DNA of 17,035 nt, taken from NCBI RefSeq assembly GCF_002455975.1, contig NZ_DKLM01000134.1, positions 9,105-26,139 of the forward strand, given 5' to 3'. Position numbers and translations under genes: made by a program. The notes beneath the pieces were generated by a model. It saw nothing but the letters and a program-made list of their open reading frames with translations. It was not told where the DNA came from and did no database searches. Shown in pieces: positions 1 to 6,552 of the stretch (position 1 is the stretch's first letter; every line of letters starts with the position of its first letter). Source of the stretch: Clostridium sp. UBA6640. GTDB taxonomy: Bacteria; Bacillota; Clostridia; Clostridiales; Clostridiaceae.

Positions 1-60
1 TTCTTAAAATAAAATTTATTTTTAAAAAACTACAAAGACTTTGACCATGTAGTTCTAACC

Positions 61-85
61 ATAATTCTTCATTTTTCATTCTTAA
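61..85 (-). repeat. Dispersed intergenic repeat fragment (left edge)
   Basis: Read on the minus strand this contains AATTAAGAATGAA followed by AATGAAGAAT. The first 13 bases are identical to 17023-17035 at the other end of the window. The right-hand copy is cut by the window edge, so its full length is unknown. It is simple AT-rich sequence, but two copies in intergenic DNA suggest a short dispersed repeat family. Confidence 0.4.
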
Positions 86-105
86 TTTGCATTTAAAAAA
101 GATTT

Positions 106-134
106 TTGTTATGGAAATTGAAATCATGTATAAG
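106..134 (+). promoter_or_regulatory. Possible promoter upstream of purM
   Basis: TTGTTA (106-111) and TATAAG (129-134) are separated by 17 nt, which fits a sigma-A-type promoter. Transcription would begin near 141 and leave a leader of about 68 nt before purM. In related bacteria the pur genes often form one long operon, so this could be an internal promoter or a chance match. Confidence 0.3.
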
Positions 135-170
135 TTAAATTCCCATTGTGAAGTCCTATATTTAAACTTT

Positions 171-199
171 CTTCTTTAAAAAAATATTTTGGAAAGAAG
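171..199 (+). promoter_or_regulatory. Possible hairpin masking the purM ribosome-binding site
   Basis: CTTCTTT (171-177) is an exact complement of AAAGAAG (193-199), with a 15-nt loop. The right arm takes up part of the AGAAGGG Shine-Dalgarno sequence (195-201) of purM, whose ATG is at 209. Pairing would hide the ribosome site. It is only 7 bp and AT-rich, so the regulatory role is inference. Confidence 0.25.
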
Positions 200-208
200 G
201 GTAAAATA

Positions 209-1207
209 ATGATAACATACAAGGATGCTGGAGTTAACATTGAAGAAGGATATAAAGCAGTACAGCTTATGAAAAATTACACTTCAAAAACTTTTACTAG
301 TGGAGTTTTAAATGGACTTGGAAGTTTTGCAGGAATGTTTGAAATAGGAAGCGGCTATGAAAATCCTGTATTAGTTTCTGGTACTGATGGTGTAGGAACT
401 AAACTTGAAATTGCAATAAAATTAAATAAATTTGATACTATTGGGATTGATTGTGTAGCAATGTGTGTTAACGATATTTTATGTCATGGTGCAAAACCAT
501 TATTTTTCCTTGATTATATAGCTTGCGGAAAATTAGATTCTAATATAGCAGCAGATATAGTAAAAGGAGTTTCTAACGGCTGTATTGAAAGTAATGCAGC
601 ATTAATTGGTGGAGAAACAGCAGAAATGCCTGGTATGTATAAAGCTGGGGATTATGACGTGGCAGGTTTTGCAGTAGGAATAGTAGATAAGAAAAATATA
701 ATAGATGGAAGCACTATAGAAGAAGGGGATACTCTAATAGGAATTGCTTCTTCAGGAGTCCATAGTAATGGATATTCATTAGTTAGAAAATTAGTTGAAA
801 ATTATGATGAAATTTTAGGTGAGAAAACAATAGGAGAGATTTTACTTGAACCTACTAAAATATATGTTAAACCTCTCCTTAATTTAATAGATAAATTCAA
901 TATAAAAGGAATGGCACATATAACCGGTGGTGGTTTTTATGAAAATATTCCAAGAATGTTTAAAGGAAACTTTACTGCTATTATTGATAAAAGTTCCTTT
1001 GAGATTCCTGAAATTTTTAAGTATTTGATGAAAAAAGGTGTAGATGAGTCTCATATGTTTAATACTTACAATATGGGAATTGGAATGGTTCTGTGTGTAA
1101 ATGAAAGAGACAGCGAAAATATAATGAGAGCATTAGAAGAAATGGGAGAAAAGGCATATAAAATTGGTACTGTAGCTGCTGGAGGTGAAGGAGTGTGCTT
1201 AAAATAG
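209..1207 (+). CDS. purM: Phosphoribosylformylglycinamidine cyclo-ligase (AIR synthetase)
   Basis: PurM converts formylglycinamidine ribonucleotide to aminoimidazole ribonucleotide using ATP, the fifth step of cytoplasmic de novo purine synthesis. The 332-residue product is close to the usual bacterial length and has the family's conserved blocks in order: TDGVGTK (59-65), CVNDILCHGAKP (86-97), GGETAEMPGMY (134-144), SSGVHSNGYS (181-190) and HITGGGFYENIPRM near the C-terminal domain. The ATG at 209 follows AGAAGGG by 7 nt. It is the first complete gene of a purM-purN-purH-purD run, and its last 13 bases overlap the start of purN, which points to translational coupling. The annotation is very secure. 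Confidence 0.97.
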   Translation: MITYKDAGVNIEEGYKAVQLMKNYTSKTFTSGVLNGLGSFAGMFEIGSGYENPVLVSGTDGVGTKLEIAIKLNKFDTIGIDCVAMCVNDILCHGAKPLFFLDYIACGKLDSNIAADIVKGVSNGCIESNAALIGGETAEMPGMYKAGDYDVAGFAVGIVDKKNIIDGSTIEEGDTLIGIASSGVHSNGYSLVRKLVENYDEILGEKTIGEILLEPTKIYVKPLLNLIDKFNIKGMAHITGGGFYENIPRMFKGNFTAIIDKSSFEIPEIFKYLMKKGVDESHMFNTYNMGIGMVLCVNERDSENIMRALEEMGEKAYKIGTVAAGGEGVCLK

Positions 1208-1809
1208 CAGTTTTAATATCAGGTGGCGGCTCAAATCTTCAAAGTATAATTGATAATATAAACTCTGGATATTTAAAAAACTGTACTATTGAATATGTTA
1301 TTAGCGATAGAGAAAACGCCTATGGAATAAAAAGGGCAAGAGAAAATGATATAAAAACTATGGTTTTTGATAGAAAAAAGTATAGTGAATCCTTAAGTGA
1401 TGAAATTTTAAAGGTGCTAAAGAATAAGGTTAATTTAATAGTTTTAGCAGGGTTTACTTCTATATTAAATAAGGACTTTATTGAGAATTTTAAAAATAAG
1501 ATAATAAATATTCATCCTTCATTAATACCTAACTTCTGTGGCAAGGGCATGTATGGTATAAAAGTTCATGAAGCAGCTATTAATTATGGAGTTAAAGTTA
1601 GTGGATGTACTGTTCATTTTGTAGATGAAGGAACAGATACAGGGGCTATAATACTTCAAAATACTGTAAATGTATATGGAGAAGATTCTGCGGAAAGTTT
1701 ACAAAAGAAAATTTTAATTGAGGAACATAAAGCATTGCCAGAGGCTATAAAACTTATAAGTGAAGATAAGGTTAAGATTGAGGGAAGAGTAGTTTACATA
1801 AAGGAGTAG
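1195..1809 (+). CDS. purN: Phosphoribosylglycinamide formyltransferase (GAR transformylase)
   Basis: PurN transfers a formyl group from 10-formyltetrahydrofolate to glycinamide ribonucleotide, the third step of purine synthesis. The 204-residue product has the phosphate-binding GGGSN loop (10-14), the NIHPSLIP active-site segment with Asn105 and His107, and VDEGTDTG with Asp144. These match the Asn-His-Asp catalytic triad of the E. coli enzyme. The start is a GTG at 1195 that lies inside the purM end; GGAGG at 1181-1185 is 9 nt upstream, and no better start exists before the conserved KIAVLISGGGSN block. Five bases separate the purN stop from purH, whose ribosome site lies within the last purN codons. 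Confidence 0.96.
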   Translation: MLKIAVLISGGGSNLQSIIDNINSGYLKNCTIEYVISDRENAYGIKRARENDIKTMVFDRKKYSESLSDEILKVLKNKVNLIVLAGFTSILNKDFIENFKNKIINIHPSLIPNFCGKGMYGIKVHEAAINYGVKVSGCTVHFVDEGTDTGAIILQNTVNVYGEDSAESLQKKILIEEHKALPEAIKLISEDKVKIEGRVVYIKE

Positions 1810-1814
1810 TTGAT

Positions 1815-3320
1815 ATGATAAAAAGAGCATTAATAAGTGTTTTTGATAAAACTAATATATTAGATTTTGCTAAGTTTTTGGTAAGTAAGGAGGTAGAAAT
1901 AATATCTAGTGGCGGTACTTACAAATATTTAAAAGAAAATGGTATTGATGTAATAGAGGTATCAGAAGTTACAAAGTCAGAAGAAATGTTAGATGGTAGA
2001 GTTAAAACACTTCATCCAGCTATTCATGGTGGTATATTAGCGCTTAGAAATAACGAAAGTCATATGAAAACTATAAAGGAAAGACAAATTAACACAATAG
2101 ATTTAGTTTGTGTAAATCTATATCCATTCTTTGAAAAGGTCAAAGAAGACTTAACTTTTGAAGAAAAAGTTGAATTTATTGATATTGGTGGACCAAGCAT
2201 GATAAGAAGTGCAGCTAAAAATTTCAAAGATGTACTTGTTGTAAGTGATATAAATGACTACAGTGAGATTATGAAGCAAATAGGTGAGCAGGGGGAGGTA
2301 GATTATGCTACTCGTAAGAAGTTTGCAGCTAAAGTTTTTAATTTGACCTCTGCTTATGATGCGGCAATTTCGAAATTTTTATTAGAAAATGATGAAATAT
2401 ATGAAGAATATCTTTCTGCTTCCTACATAAAAAGTAAAGCTTTAAGATATGGGGAAAATCCACATCAAAGTGCAGCAGTTTATAAAAATGCAGATGGTAG
2501 TGGAATGATGAATAATATAATAGAGTTAAATGGTAAAGAACTTTCTTATAACAATATTAAAGATATGGATATTGCATGGAAAGTAGTTAATGAATTTGAA
2601 GAAATAGCTTGTTGTGGATTGAAGCACAATAGTCCTTGTGGAGTAGCAGTTGGAGAAACTGCTAAAGAAGCGTACATTAAAGCATATGAATGTGATCCTA
2701 TATCAATTTTTGGTGGAATAGTAGCAATAAATAATACTGTAGACAAGGACACAGCAGAAGAGATGGTAAAAACCTTTTTAGAAATAATAATTGCTCCAAA
2801 TTTCACAGAGGAAGCTTTAGAAATATTAAAAAGAAAGAAAAACTTGAGAATAATAAAATGTAATTCAAAGCCAATGGATAATAGAGAAATGGTAACTGTT
2901 GATGGAGGAGTATTAGTACAAACTGTTGATAATAAATTAATAGATGAAATAAAGGTTGTAACTAAGAAGTCACCTAGTGAAGAGGAAATGCAGGATTTAA
3001 TTATAGGTATGAAGGTAGCTAAATATGTTAAATCTAATGCTATTGTAGTAGTTAAAGATGGAAAAGCTACAGGTATAGCAGGCGGACAAGTGAACAGAAT
3101 TTGGGCCACTACGCAGGCATTGGAAAGAGGAGACGGTGGATTTGTATTAGCTTCAGATGCATACTTCCCATTTAGAGATTGCGTAGATGAAGCTGCAAGA
3201 TCTGGAATTAAGGCTATAATCCAACCTGGCGGTTCTATGAGAGATGAAGAATCAATAAAAGCTTGTGATGAACAAGGAATAGCTATGGTATTTACTGGAT
3301 TAAGGCACTTTAAACATTAA
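1815..3320 (+). CDS. purH: Bifunctional AICAR transformylase / IMP cyclohydrolase
   Basis: PurH performs the last two steps to IMP: formylation of AICAR with 10-formyltetrahydrofolate, then ring closure. The 501-residue product has the usual two-part layout. The N-terminal cyclohydrolase (MGS-like) domain shows SGGTYKYL (32-39) and KTLHPAIHGGIL (64-75). The transformylase domain shows RYGENPHQ (211-218), LKHNSPCGVAVG (269-280, with the Lys270-His271 catalytic pair), DPISIFGG (294-301), GGQVNRIWAT and a C-terminal RHFKH. AAGGAG at 1801-1806 precedes the ATG by 8 nt. It is separated from purD by 53 bp that hold a copy of a dispersed repeat, although the genes are still likely co-transcribed. 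Confidence 0.97.
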   Translation: MIKRALISVFDKTNILDFAKFLVSKEVEIISSGGTYKYLKENGIDVIEVSEVTKSEEMLDGRVKTLHPAIHGGILALRNNESHMKTIKERQINTIDLVCVNLYPFFEKVKEDLTFEEKVEFIDIGGPSMIRSAAKNFKDVLVVSDINDYSEIMKQIGEQGEVDYATRKKFAAKVFNLTSAYDAAISKFLLENDEIYEEYLSASYIKSKALRYGENPHQSAAVYKNADGSGMMNNIIELNGKELSYNNIKDMDIAWKVVNEFEEIACCGLKHNSPCGVAVGETAKEAYIKAYECDPISIFGGIVAINNTVDKDTAEEMVKTFLEIIIAPNFTEEALEILKRKKNLRIIKCNSKPMDNREMVTVDGGVLVQTVDNKLIDEIKVVTKKSPSEEEMQDLIIGMKVAKYVKSNAIVVVKDGKATGIAGGQVNRIWATTQALERGDGGFVLASDAYFPFRDCVDEAARSGIKAIIQPGGSMRDEESIKACDEQGIAMVFTGLRHFKH

Positions 3321-3321
3321 A

Positions 3322-3345
3322 AATTGTCCATTGTCAATCATCAAT
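3322..3345 (-). repeat. Dispersed repeat copy inside the pur operon
   Basis: The 24 bases here are the reverse complement of 11695-11718 with a single mismatch. The copy fills about half of the 53-bp purH-purD gap, between the purH stop and the purD ribosome site (AAAGGTGG, 3358-3365). It includes the core ATTGTCCATTGTCAAT. It leaves both genes intact and contains no clear terminator. Confidence 0.65.
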
Positions 3346-3373
3346 TTTCAATTGAATAAAAGGTGGTATAATT

Positions 3374-4621
3374 ATGAAGATATTATTAATTGGTAATGGT
3401 GGAAGAGAGCATACATTAGCATGGAAAATGTCACAAAGCAGTTTAGTTAAAAAGATTTATTGCGCACCAGGTAATGGCGGCACAGCTTTTGAAGATAAAT
3501 GTGAAAATGTAAATTTGAAAAGCATTAATGAATATTTAACTTTCGCCTATGAAAATGAGATAGATCTAACTGTAGTTGGGCCGGAGACACCTCTTTGTGA
3601 GGGGATAGTAGATATCTTTAAAGCGCATGATTTAAAGATTTTTGGACCGAGTAAAGAAGGGGCGAAGTTAGAAGGTAGTAAAAGTTTTTCTAAGGCTTTT
3701 ATGAAAAAGTATGGGGTGAAAACTGCAGAATATGAAAGCTTTAATGATGTAAGAGAGGCTTTAAAATATATAGAACATTGTAATTTTCCAGCAGTTATTA
3801 AAGCAGATGGATTAGCGGCAGGAAAAGGTGTTGTTATAGCTAACAATATGGAGGAAGCTAATAATACAATAAAAGAATTTATGGAGAAGGATATATTTTC
3901 TGGAGCAGGCAAATCTATAATTATAGAGGAATTTTTAGAAGGTGTGGAGGCATCCATACTATCTATAACTGACGGAGAAACTATTATACCCTTTATATCT
4001 TCAAAAGATCATAAAGCTATATATGATGGAAATAGTGGACCTAATACAGGGGGAATGGGTACTTTAGCACCTAACCCTCACTGTAATGAAGAAGTTTTAA
4101 AGGAATTTTATGAAAATATCATGTCTCCTACATTAAAAGGAATAAAATCAGAAAATATGGATTATGTAGGAATAATATTTTTTGGAATAATGATTACTAA
4201 AAAAGGTATTTATTTATTAGAGTATAACGTAAGGATGGGCGATCCTGAAACTCAGGTTGTACTTCCACTAATGGAAAGTGATTTAGTTCATATTATGATG
4301 GAAGCGTTAGACAAAAAATTAAATAGGAGTAAGGTACTATTTAAAAAAGCTCATGCATGCTGTGTGATAGCTTCATCAGAGGGATATCCATTAGAATATA
4401 AAAGCGGATTTGAAATAACAGGATTAGATAATATAGATAGTAAAGTCTTCTTAGCAGGAGCAACAAGAACAGGCAGCCAGCTTTTAACTTCAGGTGGAAG
4501 AGTCTTAGGAATTACAGCTTTAGGAGAAAGTATAGAAGAAGCAAGAGAAAAAGCTTATGTGGATATAAAAAATATAAATTTTAATGGAATATATTATAGA
4601 AGTGATATAGGAAAATTGTAA
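3374..4621 (+). CDS. purD: Phosphoribosylamine-glycine ligase (GAR synthetase)
   Basis: PurD joins phosphoribosylamine and glycine with ATP, the second step of purine synthesis. It is an ATP-grasp enzyme, and the 415-residue product matches the family length. Visible landmarks are GNGGREH (7-13), VVGPETPL (67-74), the ATP-grasp segment IKADGLAAGKGV (142-153), DHKAIYDG and GPNTGGMGTLAPNP (212-236), and the metal/ATP site EYNVRMGDPETQ (283-294). The ATG is 8 nt after AAAGGTGG. It is the last pur gene in the window, and a strong hairpin follows 14 bases after its stop, so the operon ends here and purL must lie elsewhere. Confidence 0.97.
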   Translation: MKILLIGNGGREHTLAWKMSQSSLVKKIYCAPGNGGTAFEDKCENVNLKSINEYLTFAYENEIDLTVVGPETPLCEGIVDIFKAHDLKIFGPSKEGAKLEGSKSFSKAFMKKYGVKTAEYESFNDVREALKYIEHCNFPAVIKADGLAAGKGVVIANNMEEANNTIKEFMEKDIFSGAGKSIIIEEFLEGVEASILSITDGETIIPFISSKDHKAIYDGNSGPNTGGMGTLAPNPHCNEEVLKEFYENIMSPTLKGIKSENMDYVGIIFFGIMITKKGIYLLEYNVRMGDPETQVVLPLMESDLVHIMMEALDKKLNRSKVLFKKAHACCVIASSEGYPLEYKSGFEITGLDNIDSKVFLAGATRTGSQLLTSGGRVLGITALGESIEEAREKAYVDIKNINFNGIYYRSDIGKL

Positions 4622-4634
4622 ATATAATAAAAGG

Positions 4635-4680
4635 TAACCATATTGTCCTTAAAATAAAAGGAGATATGGTTATTTTTATT
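4635..4680 (+). terminator. Terminator of the pur operon
   Basis: TAACCATAT (4635-4643) pairs perfectly with ATATGGTTA (4664-4672). TCCTT/AAGGA (4646-4650 with 4658-4662) extends the stem inward, and TATTTTTATTT follows. Hairpin plus T-rich tail is the form of an intrinsic terminator, directly after purD. Confidence 0.85.
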
Positions 4681-4780
4681 TAAGAGATAGTCGATAAGTA
4701 TTGGTAGAGGATAGGAAAAGTTAAAAATAAATGTAGAATTTGTATTGTTTAAATAAGAATTTTTGAAGATGTATAAAATA

Positions 4781-4809
4781 CTGAATAATGAAAAAAGTTA
4801 TGATATAAT
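4781..4809 (+). promoter_or_regulatory. Promoter of the first signal peptidase gene
   Basis: CTGAAT (4781-4786) is followed after 17 nt by a perfect TATAAT (4804-4809). TG at 4801-4802 gives an extended -10 (TGATATAAT). This leaves a leader of about 40 nt to the TTG start at 4857. Most of the block is repeated before the second copy. Confidence 0.7.
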
Positions 4810-4856
4810 ATTATCTATGTAATATGGAGTTAGGTAAAATTTAGGAGTTGATAGAT

Positions 4857-5372
4857 TTGGATTTATTTAAAAAGTTTGTTAAGGAATGGGGGATACCTAT
4901 ACTATGTGCTGTAGGGCTAGCACTTTTAGTTAATAAATTTATTTTCTTTAATGTTAGGATACCTACTGAATCTATGCACCCTACTATACAAGTAGGGGAT
5001 AAAATTTTTGTAACTAGGAATTATAGCGAAAAATCTCTTAAAAGAGGAGAGGTTTTAGTTTTTCATTCTAAAGAATTAAAAAAAGATTTGATAAAGAGAT
5101 TAATTGGACTACCAGGAGATACTATAGATGTAAAAAGTGATGGGACAGTATATATAAATGGTGAAAAATTGGACGAGCCGTATGTGGTATATAATGATAA
5201 TAAAGAGGCAACACTGCATGTACCTGAAAATTCTTATGTATTTATGGGAGATAATAGGGCAAACTCATTTGACGCAAGATATTGGGAAAATCCGTACATA
5301 CCATACGATGATATAAGGGGAAAAGCAAGATTTATAATAAAACCATTTTCTAGATTTGGAAAATTAAAATAA
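4857..5372 (+). CDS. Type I signal peptidase (copy 1)
   Basis: This serine protease cleaves signal peptides from exported proteins at the outer face of the membrane. One N-terminal membrane segment (about residues 12-33) is followed by the catalytic domain with all expected boxes: PTESMHPTI with nucleophile Ser39, the general-base Lys80 in IKRLIGLPGD, and the GDNRANSFDAR block (from Gly131). I set the start at TTG 4857, giving 171 residues: the in-frame TTG at 4848 touches the AGGAG site (4843-4847), while 4857 is 9 nt downstream of it. It belongs to the SipS/LepB family, short Gram-positive type. It has its own promoter and a hairpin terminator, and is about 84 percent identical to the next gene by my residue count. 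Confidence 0.93.
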   Translation: MDLFKKFVKEWGIPILCAVGLALLVNKFIFFNVRIPTESMHPTIQVGDKIFVTRNYSEKSLKRGEVLVFHSKELKKDLIKRLIGLPGDTIDVKSDGTVYINGEKLDEPYVVYNDNKEATLHVPENSYVFMGDNRANSFDARYWENPYIPYDDIRGKARFIIKPFSRFGKLK

Positions 5373-5376
5373 TAAA

Positions 5377-5434
5377 AAAGGAGCTACTATAAAATGACTA
5401 AAGTTTAGTCAGGATAGATGGCTTCTTTATTTTT
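5377..5434 (+). terminator. Two-tier hairpin terminator after signal peptidase copy 1
   Basis: The outer stem pairs AAAGGAGCTA (5377-5386) with TGGCTTCTTT (5419-5428), ten pairs including two G-U. Inside it TGACTAAA (5395-5402) pairs perfectly with TTTAGTCA (5404-5411). A T-rich tail follows (5426-5434). It separates the two signal peptidase genes into independent transcripts. Confidence 0.7.
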
Positions 5435-5566
5435 GTACAATTTTTATCTAAATAAATTTCTCTTTTTCGTTATAGACATAAGCATTGCATTAAAAATTTA
5501 GTTTAATACTAGTAGAATTATATAACAATGTAAAATCTAAATAATGTATAATAAAAAATTTTGTGA

Positions 5567-5572
5567 TATAAT
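5567..5572 (+). promoter_or_regulatory. Extended -10 promoter element of signal peptidase copy 2
   Basis: TGATATAAT (TG at 5564-5565, TATAAT at 5567-5572) and the downstream leader are nearly identical to those of copy 1. The counterpart of the copy-1 -35 (CTAAAT, 5537-5542) sits 24 nt away instead of 17, so copy 2 may depend on the extended -10 alone or be weaker. Confidence 0.55.
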
Positions 5573-5619
5573 ATTATCTGTGTAATATGGAATTAGGTAA
5601 AATTTAGGAGTTGATAGAT

Positions 5620-6135
5620 TTGGATTTATTTAAAAAGTTTGTTAAGGAATGGGGTATACCTATACTATGTGCTGTAGGATTAGCAATTTTAGTTAATAAA
5701 TTTATTTTTTTTAATGTTAGTGTGCCTACAGAGTCGATGTATCCTACAATACACCCACGAGATAAAATTTTTGTAACTAGGAATTATGGCGAAAAATCCT
5801 TGAATAGAGGGGATATTTTAGTTTTCCATTCTAAAGAGTTAGGTGAAGATTTAATTAAAAGGTTAATTGGGCTTCCAGGGGAGACTATTAATGTGAAAAG
5901 TGATGGAACGGTATATATAAATGGTGAAAAATTAGATGAACCGTATGTAATATATAATAGCGATAAAGAAATGACAGTACAGATACCTGAAAATTCTTAT
6001 ATATTTATGGGAGATAATAGAGCAAACTCACTTGACGCAAGATATTGGGAAAATCCGTGCATATCATACGATGATATAATGGGAAAAGCAAGATTTATAA
6101 TAAAACCATTTTCTAGATTTGGAAAACTGCAATAG
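5620..6135 (+). CDS. Type I signal peptidase (copy 2)
   Basis: This is a tandem paralogue of the preceding gene, also 171 residues from the TTG at 5620, which is 9 nt after AGGAG (5606-5610). The in-frame TTG at 5611 abuts the ribosome site and is less likely. It has the same layout: an N-terminal membrane helix, PTESMYPTI with Ser39, IKRLIGLPGE with Lys80, and GDNRANSLDAR. About 28 residues differ from copy 1. They cluster just after the catalytic serine (TIQVGDK becomes TIHPRDK, losing the usual glycine before Asp) and in the middle of the catalytic domain. Both catalytic residues are kept, so it is probably active with a shifted substrate preference. It ends in its own strong terminator. 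Confidence 0.92.
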   Translation: MDLFKKFVKEWGIPILCAVGLAILVNKFIFFNVSVPTESMYPTIHPRDKIFVTRNYGEKSLNRGDILVFHSKELGEDLIKRLIGLPGETINVKSDGTVYINGEKLDEPYVIYNSDKEMTVQIPENSYIFMGDNRANSLDARYWENPCISYDDIMGKARFIIKPFSRFGKLQ

Positions 6136-6136
6136 G

Positions 6137-6174
6137 AAAAAACACTAGTAGCTTAAGTTACTAGTGTTTTTTAT
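6137..6174 (+). terminator. Terminator after signal peptidase copy 2
   Basis: A perfect 14-bp stem (6137-6150 with 6159-6172), with the core ACACTAGTA/TACTAGTGT and an 8-nt loop, ends in TTTTTT. The arms begin with A6, so it could also work in the opposite direction. Confidence 0.88.
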
Positions 6175-6552
6175 TAAATTCATGAAAACTATATATTAAT
6201 TAACTGCAGAGGAGAACAGTGTCTCATGATTATAAATTAAATAGAAGATTGATGTTTTAATGCATAATTAGGAAGTATAAATTAAAAGGTCAGATCTATT
6301 AATTATAATTTTATTTTGGAAATCAATATAAATTGTCAGCAAAAATAAAAAGTTGCTATTTGAATATAAATTTTAAATAGTTTTAATATTAGAACAATAC
6401 TTAATATCATTGTTGAGTTTGTTTCTAAAATATGTAATAATAACACTATATTAATAATTAGTTAATAAATAATTAATGGAAATTCATAAATAAGAGAAAA
6501 TAATTTAATGAAGATACCAATGTATAATTTTTTATGAAGGGAATGGGTGGTT
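6175..6552. other. Intergenic region before the dipeptidase gene
   Basis: No gene is visible in about 370 bases of very AT-rich sequence. It holds a degenerate repeat-family fragment (6195-6226). A possible promoter is TTGAGT (6413-6418), 17 nt, AATAAT (6436-6441) with TG just upstream. An inverted repeat AACAAT/ATTGTT (6393-6398, 6409-6414) overlaps the -35 and could be an operator. TATAAT at 6523-6528 is too close to the start codon to be a convincing promoter. Confidence 0.35.
6195..6226 (+). repeat. Degenerate copy of the dispersed repeat
   Basis: Sequence around ATTAATT and GGAGAACAGTGTCTC resembles 11754-11784 (ATTAATT, then GGCGAACAGTGTTCGC), sharing the exact core GAACAGTGT in the same order after the shared ATTAATT. 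The perfect palindrome of the other copy is decayed here. It is probably an old remnant of the same element. Confidence 0.45.

Larger units (their letters stand above)
1..208. other. Intergenic region upstream of purM
   Basis: No convincing gene is visible here. One frame stays open from the left edge to a stop at 42-44, so an upstream gene such as purF could end there, but 13 codons are too few to tell. A 7-bp inverted repeat (28-34 with 48-54) could be a weak terminator or operator. A repeat-family fragment lies at 61-85, a possible promoter at 106-134, and a hairpin that includes part of the purM ribosome site at 171-199. I saw no purine riboswitch-like architecture. Confidence 0.5.

Noticed and set aside
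1..208. Guanine/purine riboswitch before purM
   Set aside because: I could not trace the three-helix junction or its conserved loop bases; the region looks like repeat and spacer DNA.
2546..3109. Open frame of 187 codons on the minus strand
   Set aside because: It lies wholly inside purH, whose protein is strongly conserved; it has no ribosome site and its translation has no recognisable domain.
3547..3957. Open frame of 136 codons on the minus strand
   Set aside because: It is a shadow of purD in AT-rich DNA with no initiation signals.
4848..4856. Upstream TTG start for signal peptidase copy 1 (and 5611 for copy 2)
   Set aside because: It directly abuts the AGGAG site, leaving no spacer for ribosome positioning.
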